Assembly (NCBI RefSeq): GCF_018398335.1
Contig: NZ_JAHBRX010000002.1
Span: 1,674,001-1,738,000, forward strand
Reading direction: 5' to 3'
Origin: Chelatococcus sp. HY11
GTDB taxonomy: Bacteria; Pseudomonadota; Alphaproteobacteria; Rhizobiales; Beijerinckiaceae
DNA: 64,000 nt
Of this stretch, positions 26,632 through 34,816 are shown piece by piece. Under the pieces are notes generated by a model. That model saw nothing but the letters and a program-made list of their open reading frames with translations. It was not told the origin of the DNA and ran no database searches. Both the position numbers and the translations under genes were made by a program. Each line of letters opens with the position of its first letter. Within the stretch, counting starts at the first letter, position 1.

Positions 26632-27026
26632 GCCGGCTGTTCCGCATCCGCCGGCAAGGCACCGACCGCCTTGAGCAGGGGAACATCCGCCGGGCTCGGG
26701 CCGCCGACACTCACGACCCCGACACCGCGATCGGCGGCGACGGCATGTTTGACACCGACCGGCACATGGACCACGCAGCCCGCGTGGAAGGGAAGCTTGA
26801 TGTCGTTCGTGTAGTCGTAAGCGGTACCCTCGCCCTCGAGGATAAAAATCGTATCCTCCGACAGCGTATGGACATGCGGCGTATTTGCTTCGCCGGCTTC
26901 CAGTCGCACATAATTCAAGTTCGCATTCCAGGCGCCGGTGCCGGGCCATATGACGAACCGGGCGTCTTTGGAAATGAGCGGGAGACGTAACGAGGGTGTG
27001 TCACGATGAAAGATCCGGATGGCCAT
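26628..27026 (-). CDS. Small cupin-domain protein (second of a tandem pair)
   Basis: Single-domain cupin of about 132 residues. The barrel motif NTPHVHTLSEDTIFILEGEGTAYDY supplies His ligands near residues 51-53 and a Glu, and the second motif ends VPVGVKHAV. The ATG at 27026 follows a perfect GGAGGT site and overlaps the previous stop (TGATG). It resembles its upstream neighbour in layout (WPGTGAWN against WPGNGALY), so the two look like products of a duplication. The function is unknown; a ring-cleaving or isomerising metal enzyme, or a small-molecule sensor, is possible. Confidence 0.82.
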   Translation of the reverse strand: MAIRIFHRDTPSLRLPLISKDARFVIWPGTGAWNANLNYVRLEAGEANTPHVHTLSEDTIFILEGEGTAYDYTNDIKLPFHAGCVVHVPVGVKHAVAADRGVGVVSVGGPSPADVPLLKAVGALPADAEQPA

Positions 27027-27436
27027 CAAACTACCTCCCCGGCGGTGGTGAGATGAGCGTAGAGTTGCGGGTCGGCCGGGCATGGGCCGCCTATCAGTTT
27101 CAAGCCCGCCGTTGCGGCGGCCTCGAACCGATAGTGGTCTCCCTTGTCGATATGAACCATCGAGCCTTCGACGAGGGGCATGCGCTCGCCGGAGTTGAGA
27201 TCGGCGATCACGCCGGAGCCCGATGCGACGTAGTAGGCGCTATCGGAGGGATGAACCAGCGCGATGGTCTGATCATTCGGCTTCAGATCAAGCACCTGAA
27301 AAGTGCGATAAAGAGCACCGTTGCCTGGCCACATCACTGCTTTGGCGTGGCCTGAACCAACGATGATCGGGAGATCGGGACAGTCTATCGCGCTATTCAC
27401 GACCCGGACTGTGTTATGGGTTTGGGGGCAAGCCAC
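27026..27436 (-). CDS. Small cupin-domain protein (first of a tandem pair)
   Basis: Single-domain cupin of about 136 residues. No ATG precedes the conserved part, so the start must be GTG or TTG. I chose the GTG at 27436, which aligns the protein length with the paralogue and leaves room for the promoter; TTG at 27484 would add 16 residues. Unlike its partner it lacks the double-His motif (LVHPSDSAYYVASGSG), so its metal site is probably weaker or absent. The tandem pair may form a heterodimer with one active and one structural subunit. Confidence 0.7.
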   Translation of the reverse strand: MACPQTHNTVRVVNSAIDCPDLPIIVGSGHAKAVMWPGNGALYRTFQVLDLKPNDQTIALVHPSDSAYYVASGSGVIADLNSGERMPLVEGSMVHIDKGDHYRFEAAATAGLKLIGGPCPADPQLYAHLTTAGEVV

Positions 27437-27469
27437 GGCTTCAATTTCCGTTTGAATATTATTCACGTA

Positions 27470-27486
27470 TTTTAGTATGATCAAAA
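27470..27486. promoter_or_regulatory. Imperfect 17-bp palindrome, candidate operator of the XRE-cupin regulator
   Basis: TTTT and AAAA ends flank AGTATGATC, giving partial dyad symmetry. It lies between the divergent XRE-cupin gene (start 27546) and the cupin operon, and overlaps the AT-rich -10-like sequence of the latter. Related ATACTnAAAA strings occur in the promoter gaps at about 15791 and 34520. Confidence 0.45.
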
Positions 27487-27545
27487 TCCAACGCCGTGCA
27501 AGCGCTATTCGTCTCTGAAGGCGCGGTTGGTGAGGCGCCTGTTAA

Positions 27546-28166
27546 ATGATCGAGGATACGGCCATCGTGAGTGAGCCCTTGCTGAACCCCCAGGATGATC
27601 CCGCCGGGACGACCGCGAGTACGCTCGCGGCCATCGGGCTTCGCATTCGCGAAGTGCGGCTCGCGCGCAACATGACACTGCAGGCCCTCGCCGACGCCTG
27701 CGGTCTGAGCGCGTCGATGCTCAGCCTGGTCGAGCGCGGGCGGGCCTCCCCGTCGATCGGGTCGTTGATTGTCATTGCCAATGCCCTGGGCGTGCAGATG
27801 TCCGACTTCATCGTCGATCAGGCGATGGACGACGAGAAGCTCGTCATCAGCAGTTCCGAGCAACGGGTGATCGAGACCGCGGCCCATGTGATCCGCAGGT
27901 TGATCAAGGAAGACCGCGCACGCGGTGTTTCGATCGCGCTCAATGAATACGCACCCCATACGGGCGCGACCGAAAAGCCAATCACCCACGATGGTTTCGA
28001 ATATGGCTTCGTCCTCGAAGGAAAGCTTACGGTCGAGGTCGATGGGACTTTGCACGTAGTGGAGAGTGGCGACCTCATTTCCTACAGTTCGCGCCGTCCC
28101 CATCGCATCTGGAACCACGGCAAGGAACAAGTTCGCACCCTCTGGATCAACTTGCAGCGCGACTAG
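27546..28166 (+). CDS. XRE-cupin transcriptional regulator
   Basis: Regulator of 206 residues. An XRE-type helix-turn-helix (LALADACGLSASMLSLVERGR pattern within residues 38-95) is joined to a C-terminal cupin sensor domain (residues 125-206, YGFVLEGKLTVEVDG and SYSSRRPHRIWNHG). This architecture is found in PuuR-like and other small-molecule-responsive regulators. It is divergent from the cupin-nitrilase operon and probably controls it; control of the nearby molybdenum hydroxylase or importer operons is possible. Confidence 0.92.
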   Translation: MIEDTAIVSEPLLNPQDDPAGTTASTLAAIGLRIREVRLARNMTLQALADACGLSASMLSLVERGRASPSIGSLIVIANALGVQMSDFIVDQAMDDEKLVISSSEQRVIETAAHVIRRLIKEDRARGVSIALNEYAPHTGATEKPITHDGFEYGFVLEGKLTVEVDGTLHVVESGDLISYSSRRPHRIWNHGKEQVRTLWINLQRD

Positions 28167-28467
28167 GGTCAATCGACGTTCAGTGCTTCCAGTGGGATTG
28201 GGGCTCAGGAACCTCTGTGTCATCCCGGAAGCGGCGTAGCCGCTGTCCGGGATCCAGAAATACTGTCGCTTCAGCAGGAAGGCGTGTTGTGCAAGGCCAA
28301 TGGCACCCGCGAACCGTCTCGGTTCTGGATCCCGGCCCGAGCTTCCGCTCCTCCCGGGATGACCGGCGTGGGCTGTCCCCGAGTGTCGGTTCAGATTAGG
28401 CATTTCCAACAGAAGTGCGAAGCGGTCTCGCGTATGGAAATGCTTGAGACCAAAGGGTAGTCCATTT
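28167..28467. other. Non-coding gap holding a palindromic repeat
   Basis: The 301 bases between the XRE-cupin stop and the stop of the convergent large-subunit gene contain no plausible gene. Most of it is the inverted-repeat element at 28219-28363; the rest shows nothing I can name. Confidence 0.7.
28219..28363. repeat. Palindromic intergenic repeat, about 145 bp
   Basis: The ends are inverted copies: GTCATCCCGG (28219-28228) against the matching CCGGGATGAC (28354-28363), with an inner pair GATCCAGAA (28251-28259) and TTCTGGATC (28323-28331). This GTCATCCCGG...GGATCCAGA style matches the dispersed palindromic repeats common in alphaproteobacterial intergenic DNA. It lies between two convergent genes, a usual location. 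In RNA it would fold into a large hairpin and could act as a transcript end. Confidence 0.8.
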
Positions 28468-30732
28468 TCAGCATCGCAGCAGGGCGTGGAGCCGGCTCGG
28501 AGCAATCGGCAGGCTCGTGATCAGTCCTGGCCGATCGAGTGCGTCATCGACCGCGGCTGCTATGGCCGCACCGACCGCCGTGATACCGCCTTCACCGGCG
28601 CCCTTGACGCCGAGCGGGTTTTGGGGGCTCGGCGCATCCTCGCGCAGGAGCACCTCCACCGGCGGCATCTCATGGCAGGTCGGCATGAGATAGTCGGCGA
28701 AGCTTGTGGCGAGCGGTTGGCCTTCCTCGCTGTAGACGAACTCCTCCAGAAGCGCACCGCCGATGCCCTGGGCGGCGGCGCCGACGATCTGCCCCTCGAT
28801 CAGCATGGGGTTGATTGCGCGTCCGACGTCATAGGCGACGAGATAACGCTCCACCTGAACCCCGCAGACGGCCTTGTCCACGCGCACCTGCGCGACGTGG
28901 ATTCCGTAGGGGTAGTTCATGTGATCCGCGCGGAAGAGCCCTTCGGCATCCAGGTCTTCGCCGGATTGCGCGGCGATTTCGGCAAGGCTGATCGTCGCGC
29001 CCGAATCGCGCGACACCACGCGTCCCATTTCGAGCGTGAGCGCGCCGACATCGGCCTGCAGCAGGGGCGCGGCAAGAGCGATCGCCTTTTCCTTGAGCGC
29101 CTCAGAGGCCATTTTCACGGCCGAGCCCGTCATGACCGTGACGCGGGAGGCGAAGGCGCCGAAGCCGATCGAAATCCGGTCAGTCTGGCCGTGGATCACG
29201 CGGATCCGCTCGATCGGCACGCCGAGCACGTCGCTGCAGATCTGCGCCATCACGGTTTCGATGCCCTGGCCCACGGAGGCCGCGCCGGTGACGATCTCGA
29301 TCGTATCATCGGATTGGACCGACATTGTCACGAGGTCATGGGGCCCGAGGCCACTCTTCTCGACGAAGAAGGCAATGCCCAGGCCGACGGCCTCGCCAGC
29401 CTGACGTCTGCGGGCAAGATCCGCCTTGAGGTCCTGGTAGCCGATTCGGGCAAGAGTACGATCAAGCAGATCGTGATATTTGCCCGAATCATAGAGCACA
29501 TGGGTACCGAGAGCCTCGATGCCGCGGTCGAACGGCATCCGGTCCTCGGGGATGAGGTTGACCCGGCGTACCTCCACCGGGTCGAGGGCGAGTCTGGCCG
29601 CGATCGCGTCCATCAGCCGCTCGCGGACAAAGGTCGTCTCATAGCGGCCGGGCGCGCGATAGGTACCCGAAGGCGTTTTGTTGGTCAGCCGGATATGGCC
29701 TTCCACATGATAGGCCGGAATAAGATAGGGCCCGGGCAGAAGGGCCGCGGCCAGGTCCGATACCGTGCCGCCGTGGGTGCGGACATAGCCCCCCTGGTCG
29801 GTGTAGAAGGTATCCACGAGCCCGCGCACGAAGCCGTTCGCGTCGACGGCCGCCTTGAGGCGGTGCACCTGGTCGCGCGAGTGGTTGGCCGCCATCAGAT
29901 GCTCGCGACGGTCCTCCACCCATTTCACGGGAACGCCGAGCCGGTAGGCGGCGGCGCAGACCAGCACGTCTTCCGGATAGAGCTCGCCGCGAATGCCGAA
30001 GCCGCCGCCGACATGGCCTTCGCTGAGCCGCACCTGCTCCGGCTTGAGGCCGAGCATGCGGGCGATGCTGTCGCGGTTGTAATGCGGCACCTTGGCCGCG
30101 CCATACATGGTGAGCACGCCCGTCTCCAGGTCGTGCACGGCGAGCGCTCCGCGCGCCTCCAGCGGCACGCCCGTATGGCGCCCGACCTTCAGCTCCATCT
30201 CGATGACAGCGGCGGCGCCCGCGAAGGCGGCCTCCATATCGCCATAGGATTTGGTGATGACAGCCGGTTCGCTGAGGAGCCCGGGATCGCGCTCAGGCAT
30301 GAAGCCGACGGGGTCCGCGGTCGCGTCGAGGCAGGGCGTTTCTTCCTCGATATCGCAGAAGACCAGTTCGGCCGCATCCTCGGCGGTATAGGGGTCCTCG
30401 GCAAAGACAGCGACGACGGGATCACCGACATAGCGCACGTAGTCCCGCGCCAGGACATGCTGCCGATAGGGTTCGAGGCCCGCAATGCGGGTCATGCGGA
30501 AATCGATCGGTGGCAGATCCGCAATATCGGCGGCGGTCCACACGGCGATGACGCCCGGAAGCGATTTCGCCTCTTCCGTCTCGATGTCAAGAATACGGCC
30601 GAAGGCGACTGGCGAGCGCACGATGCGCATATGCACCTGGCCGTCGGCGCGGTTGTCGGCGGCGAAGCGCCCTTCCCCTGTGAGGAGCGGGCGGTCCTCC
30701 AGCCGCTTCAGCGATCGGCCGATGGCGGACAT
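28468..30732 (-). CDS. Molybdenum hydroxylase large subunit (xanthine dehydrogenase/CoxL family), copy 2
   Basis: About 754 residues, the molybdopterin-binding large subunit of a three-part hydroxylase. The start MSAIGRSLKRLEDRPLLTGEGRF is the family N-terminus; the longer upstream frame is the shadow of the small-subunit gene. The cofactor loop GGGFGIRGELYPEDV, the site loop SGTYRAPGRYE and the catalytic glutamate in GAGEGG near the C-terminus are all present. The AYRCSFR loop of true CO dehydrogenase is absent, so the substrate is an aldehyde or N-heterocycle. It overlaps the small-subunit gene by 25 bases and is the last gene of the operon. Confidence 0.92.
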   Translation of the reverse strand: MSAIGRSLKRLEDRPLLTGEGRFAADNRADGQVHMRIVRSPVAFGRILDIETEEAKSLPGVIAVWTAADIADLPPIDFRMTRIAGLEPYRQHVLARDYVRYVGDPVVAVFAEDPYTAEDAAELVFCDIEEETPCLDATADPVGFMPERDPGLLSEPAVITKSYGDMEAAFAGAAAVIEMELKVGRHTGVPLEARGALAVHDLETGVLTMYGAAKVPHYNRDSIARMLGLKPEQVRLSEGHVGGGFGIRGELYPEDVLVCAAAYRLGVPVKWVEDRREHLMAANHSRDQVHRLKAAVDANGFVRGLVDTFYTDQGGYVRTHGGTVSDLAAALLPGPYLIPAYHVEGHIRLTNKTPSGTYRAPGRYETTFVRERLMDAIAARLALDPVEVRRVNLIPEDRMPFDRGIEALGTHVLYDSGKYHDLLDRTLARIGYQDLKADLARRRQAGEAVGLGIAFFVEKSGLGPHDLVTMSVQSDDTIEIVTGAASVGQGIETVMAQICSDVLGVPIERIRVIHGQTDRISIGFGAFASRVTVMTGSAVKMASEALKEKAIALAAPLLQADVGALTLEMGRVVSRDSGATISLAEIAAQSGEDLDAEGLFRADHMNYPYGIHVAQVRVDKAVCGVQVERYLVAYDVGRAINPMLIEGQIVGAAAQGIGGALLEEFVYSEEGQPLATSFADYLMPTCHEMPPVEVLLREDAPSPQNPLGVKGAGEGGITAVGAAIAAAVDDALDRPGLITSLPIAPSRLHALLRC

Positions 30733-31205
30733 GCACGCATCTCGTTTGCAGCAAGACAGACAGATTTGATGATGTTCTGATAGCCGGTGCAGCGGCAGAG
30801 GTTCGACGACAGGATATCGCGGATCTCCGCCTCGCTCAGATCGGGATCCGCCTCCAGCGCGCCTGCGGCCAGCATCAGGAAGCCCGGCGTGCAGAAGCCG
30901 CATTGCAGCCCATGGTTCTCCCAGAAGGCCTTCTGGAGCGGATGCAGCACGTCGCCCTTTGCCAGGCCTTCCACGGTACGCACGGCGCGGCCTTCCGCCT
31001 GCACGGCGAACATCAGGCAGGAGCGCACGGGCTTGTCGTCGACCAGAACCGTGCAGGCGCCGCAGACCCCGTGCTCGCAACCCAGATGCGTCCCGGTAAG
31101 CCCGCAATCGTCGCGCAGTGCATCAGCGAGTGTACGCCGCGCCTCGACGGTAAGGTTATAGTCCTTGCCGTTCACCTTGAGCGTGATGACATGCTTGTTA
31201 GCCAT
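30708..31205 (-). CDS. Molybdenum hydroxylase small subunit, two [2Fe-2S] clusters (CoxS-like)
   Basis: 165 residues. The plant-type ferredoxin cluster is bound by Cys43, Cys48, Cys51 and Cys63 (GCEHGVCGACTV...SC) and the second cluster by Cys102, Cys105, Cys137 and Cys139 (QCGFC...LCRC). It passes electrons from the molybdenum centre to the FAD subunit. It overlaps both flanking large-subunit genes, so the same small subunit probably serves both. Confidence 0.95.
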   Translation of the reverse strand: MANKHVITLKVNGKDYNLTVEARRTLADALRDDCGLTGTHLGCEHGVCGACTVLVDDKPVRSCLMFAVQAEGRAVRTVEGLAKGDVLHPLQKAFWENHGLQCGFCTPGFLMLAAGALEADPDLSEAEIRDILSSNLCRCTGYQNIIKSVCLAANEMRACPPSADR

Positions 31206-33513
31206 GGACGTTCCGTTCGGCCTCGCGGATCAGCTTGCGGATATGTTGTGGGGTAGCGGGTATCTGGAAGATCTCGACCCCGAAGGGCGACAGCGCATCG
31301 ACGGTCGCGTTGATGATCGCGGCCGGCGCGCCGATCGCGCCGCCCTCGCCCACGCCTTTGGCCTTGGTGATCGTCGCGTCAGACAGCGTTACGAGATGCT
31401 CGATCTCGATTTTCGGGACTTCCGCGATGGTCGGCGGCAGGTAGTCGGCGAGCGAGACGGTGAGGAGATTGCCGGTCTCGTCGTAGACCAACTCCTCGAA
31501 CAACGCGTTGGCGATGCCCTGGGCGACGCCCCCATGGATCTGCCCGTCGACGATCATGGGATTGATTAGGACGCCGGCATCCTCGGCGACGACGAAACGT
31601 TCGATCTTGACGCCGCCCGTCTCGATATCGACTTCGACGATGCAAGCGTGGCAGGCGTTCGAGAACGTGCCGCCGGGATCGTAGGTGGCGTTCTCGATCA
31701 GGCCGGGGCCGGCTTGCGGGAAGCGATGGCTCTGGTGATAAGAGGCCCGCGCCACCTCGGGAATGGGCAGGGACTGGTTGGTGCCTGTGACACGCGCCAG
31801 CCCATCCTCGAGCACGACGTGATCCGCGTCAGCCTGCATCATCACGGCGGCGACCGAGCGCAACCGCGTCGCGACCTTGCCGGCGGCGAGCTTGCAGGCC
31901 CCACCGGCGATCACCATCGAGCGGCTGGCGAAGGTTCCCCAGCCATAGGGCGTCGCGTCGGTATCACCTGAGATGACTTTCACCATCGCGGGCTCTACAC
32001 CGAGTTCGTCGGCGATGAGTTGGGCGAGCGCCGTCTTCAGCCCCTGTCCATGCGGCGAGGAGCCGATCCGTGCCTCGACGAAGCCGGAGGGATCCATCGC
32101 GCAGGAGACGATCTCATAGCCGGGGACGATATTCATGCCGCGCGCGGCATAGGCCGGTGTGCCATAGCCGGTGCGCTCGCTGAACACGGAAAAGCCGATG
32201 CCGAGATATCGCCCTTCTGCGCGCGCCTCCCGCTGCCGGGCGCGGAAGCCGGTGAGATCGATCGCCTCGACGGCGCGGTCCATGGCTTCCTTGTAGCTGC
32301 CCTCGTCATAGACGAGGCCGGTCGGCGAGCGATGAGGGAAGGTGTCGATGAGGTTGCGGCGACGGATCTCGATGGGATCGATGCCGAGGCGCTTGGCTGC
32401 GACATCCATCATCCGCTCCATGGTGAGCGTCAGCATGGGCCTTGAGACGCCGCGATAGGGCGCCATCATGCCGGTATTGGTGGTCACGCCACGCGAGCGA
32501 ACGCCATATTCCGCCAACTTGTAGGGGCCCGGCAGTTCGGCCAGCGCCATCAGCGGTTCCACGCCGCAGGTCACGGGATAACAGGAAAAGGCGCCTACAT
32601 TGCTCTTCAGGTCGGCGTCGATCCCGAGCAGTGTGCCGTCCTTGGCGAAGGCCCCGCGCACGCGGAAGGACTGGTCGCGGCTGTGGGACGACGCCAGGAA
32701 GTTCTCCCTGCGGTCCTCGATCCAGGCGACGTCGCGCTCCAGCTTCCGCGCCAGCCAGACGAGCACCACATATTCGGGGAACAGCGACATCTTCTGGCCG
32801 AAGCCGCCGCCGACGTCCGGCGCCACCACGCGCAGATCCGCTTCCGGCATCTGCAGCACGTCGGCAAGACCCGTGCGCAGCATATGCGGCATCTGCACCG
32901 ACGCGTAGAGCGTCACACGCCCGGAAATCCGGTCGAATTGCGCCACGCCGCCGCGCCCCTCAAGCGGCATCGCCGATTGCCGGCCTGACCGCAAATCGAG
33001 CGAGATGATCTCGGCGGCGTCAGTGAAGGCGGCATCGAGGCCTGGGCTGCGCATGGCCCCCTCGACGAGCACATTGCCGGGCGCGTGGGCGTGGACCGCC
33101 GTCGCGCCCTCCGCGAGCGCCGTGTCCATATCGACGATCGCATCCTCGGCGTCGATGTCGGCAAAGACCTGCTCGGCGAGATCCTCCGCCAGGCTCTGGT
33201 CATCAGCGACCACGACAGCGAGCGCCTGGCCGCAGAACATCACCCTGTCCTTGGCCAAGATGGGCTGTTCGACCGCGATATAGTCCGGCCGGTGCAGGAT
33301 GGGGCAAATCGGCTTCACCCCGGCAAGGTCCGCGGCTGTGAAGACGAGTTCCCCCTCCGGCACGTCGATGCTGAGGATACGCCCGGCAGCAACCGGGCTG
33401 CGCACGAACTTCACGGCGGCAACCCCGCGCGCGAGATCCGCGACATAGCGCCCGCGTCCCATGAGGAGCGAGGGATCTTCGAGGCGCGGCAGGGATCGGC
33501 CGATCCAGCTCAT
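31198..33513 (-). CDS. Molybdenum hydroxylase large subunit (xanthine dehydrogenase/CoxL family), copy 1
   Basis: 771 residues. The family start MSWIGRSLPRLEDPSLLMGRGRYVADLARG, the cofactor loop GGGFGQKMSLFPEYV, the site loop APYRGVSRP and the catalytic glutamate in GVGEGG are present. As in the other copy, the CO dehydrogenase loop AYRCSFR is missing. The two large subunits are clearly diverged paralogues, not a recent duplication. The start overlaps the FAD-subunit stop in an ATGA and the stop overlaps the small-subunit gene by eight bases. Confidence 0.92.
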   Translation of the reverse strand: MSWIGRSLPRLEDPSLLMGRGRYVADLARGVAAVKFVRSPVAAGRILSIDVPEGELVFTAADLAGVKPICPILHRPDYIAVEQPILAKDRVMFCGQALAVVVADDQSLAEDLAEQVFADIDAEDAIVDMDTALAEGATAVHAHAPGNVLVEGAMRSPGLDAAFTDAAEIISLDLRSGRQSAMPLEGRGGVAQFDRISGRVTLYASVQMPHMLRTGLADVLQMPEADLRVVAPDVGGGFGQKMSLFPEYVVLVWLARKLERDVAWIEDRRENFLASSHSRDQSFRVRGAFAKDGTLLGIDADLKSNVGAFSCYPVTCGVEPLMALAELPGPYKLAEYGVRSRGVTTNTGMMAPYRGVSRPMLTLTMERMMDVAAKRLGIDPIEIRRRNLIDTFPHRSPTGLVYDEGSYKEAMDRAVEAIDLTGFRARQREARAEGRYLGIGFSVFSERTGYGTPAYAARGMNIVPGYEIVSCAMDPSGFVEARIGSSPHGQGLKTALAQLIADELGVEPAMVKVISGDTDATPYGWGTFASRSMVIAGGACKLAAGKVATRLRSVAAVMMQADADHVVLEDGLARVTGTNQSLPIPEVARASYHQSHRFPQAGPGLIENATYDPGGTFSNACHACIVEVDIETGGVKIERFVVAEDAGVLINPMIVDGQIHGGVAQGIANALFEELVYDETGNLLTVSLADYLPPTIAEVPKIEIEHLVTLSDATITKAKGVGEGGAIGAPAAIINATVDALSPFGVEIFQIPATPQHIRKLIREAERNVHG

Positions 33514-34364
33514 GCCGCGGCCTCCGTCAATGCCCTGAGGACGACGGTCCGAATGAGATCGCTGCGATAGTCAGCGGAAGCGTGGATATCTTCGCTCGGT
33601 TTGATCGCCGCCCGTGCCGAGGCTGCCACATCCTCGAACAGTTGACGCGAGGGCGCCTTGTCGACGAGTTCGTTTTCGAGGTCGCGCAGGCGGATCGCCC
33701 GGTCCGCAACACCGCCGACGCCGAGGCGTGCCGCCGTGATGCGCCCGTTCTCAAGCTTGAGCGCGACGAGCGACATCGCCAGCGCGAAGTCGCCCGCCCG
33801 CCGCGCGAATTCATAGAAGCCGCTGCGCCAGCCATCGCCCAGCAGCGGTAGCCGAACTTCGGACAGCAGATCCTGCGCGCCAACGGCCGTGGTGAAGGTG
33901 CCTTTGAAGAAATCCCCGGCGCGGCAGCGCCGTTCGCCGGCGGCGTTGACGATGAGCATCTCGGCGTCGAGCGTTGTGGCGACGAGGCACCATTCGGACG
34001 CCGGATCGGCATGGGCGAGGCTGCCGGTGAAGGTGCCGCGCTGGCGAATGGGATAATGCGCGATATGCCGGACGACCTTGGCCAGCAGCACGCCGAGCGG
34101 GCCGGGAACTGCCGGCTTGTGGAACGCGGCGTGGCGTGTCAGCGCGCCGATGGCGAGGGTATCGCCCGACGGCTTGAGGTAGTCGAGTTCTCGCGTCCCA
34201 TTGATGTCGATGAGCACCTCGGGTCGCGCCAGTCGGAAGTTCATCGCAGCGACCAGGCTCTGGCCGCCTGCAAGGATCTTTCCGTCATCGCCGTGCTCGG
34301 CAAGAGCGGCGACGATTTCGGCCCGCGATCCGGGTCTGATGTAGTCGAATGACGCAGGCTTCAT
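33510..34364 (-). CDS. Molybdenum hydroxylase medium subunit, FAD-binding (CoxM-like)
   Basis: 284 residues. The N-terminus KPASFDYIRPGSRAEIVAALAEHG and the FAD motif ILAGGQSLVAAMNFRLARPEVLIDI (about residues 35-60) are those of the family, as is HADPASEWCLVATTLDA near residue 115. It takes electrons from the iron-sulfur subunit. It is the first gene of the operon; the promoter should be in the 452-base gap upstream. Confidence 0.94.
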   Translation of the reverse strand: MKPASFDYIRPGSRAEIVAALAEHGDDGKILAGGQSLVAAMNFRLARPEVLIDINGTRELDYLKPSGDTLAIGALTRHAAFHKPAVPGPLGVLLAKVVRHIAHYPIRQRGTFTGSLAHADPASEWCLVATTLDAEMLIVNAAGERRCRAGDFFKGTFTTAVGAQDLLSEVRLPLLGDGWRSGFYEFARRAGDFALAMSLVALKLENGRITAARLGVGGVADRAIRLRDLENELVDKAPSRQLFEDVAASARAAIKPSEDIHASADYRSDLIRTVVLRALTEAAA

Positions 34365-34816
34365 GAGTCTTGTTCAGTCCCGAATGATGGCGTGGGCAGC
34401 ATCCAACCACCTCCAGCCCGTGCCGGGCCGCCTATTTCGTTCCTTCCGCTAACCGCGCAACCCTCTGTCTTGGCAGCGCTCGTTCGCGCTTTCATACTAT
34501 CGAATCCATCCTATGGAGTTTTTGAGTATAAGCAAGATCAATTGAAAAATAATAAAATTTGGACAGGCCGAACTGCGGCGCTACATGCCCATTGATCGCC
34601 TATAAGCCTTTGTGATTGAAAGCGATTATCGAGCTGGATGCGGGTCTTCCCCAAAGATCGGCACCATTCCCCTCTATTCCCATTCCTGGTCCCGACGTCC
34701 GTTGGCTTGCGCGCTTGTATTGGAGAGGCCGGAGCCGTTCTGATATGGCGAGAAGCCGCAGGTGACCACCGCGGACGGGCCGCCTATGGTGAGGTCGTAA
34801 ATGGGGGGCTTCAACA
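34365..34816. promoter_or_regulatory. Divergent promoter region of the molybdenum hydroxylase operon and the MOSC gene
   Basis: The 452-base gap holds no convincing gene. Its middle (about 34490-34565) is AT-rich and contains a two-part dyad: ATACT (34494-34498) and TCCAT (34505-34509) matched by ATGGA (34513-34517) and AGTAT (34525-34529). This would suit a regulator site near the start of the minus-strand operon. I see nothing identifiable in the remainder. Confidence 0.5.

Noticed and set aside
28444-30780. A 778-codon open frame on the plus strand opposite the second molybdenum hydroxylase large-subunit gene
   Set aside because: Its composition (very high Arg, His, Gly, Asp) is that of an antisense shadow in GC-rich DNA, while the minus-strand frame encodes a full recognised protein.
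28468-34364. Annotation as carbon monoxide dehydrogenase coxMSL
   Set aside because: Neither large subunit has the AYRCSFR (form I) or AYRGAGR (form II) loop as expected; the loops read APYRGVSRP and TYRAPGRYE, so only the broader family is supported.
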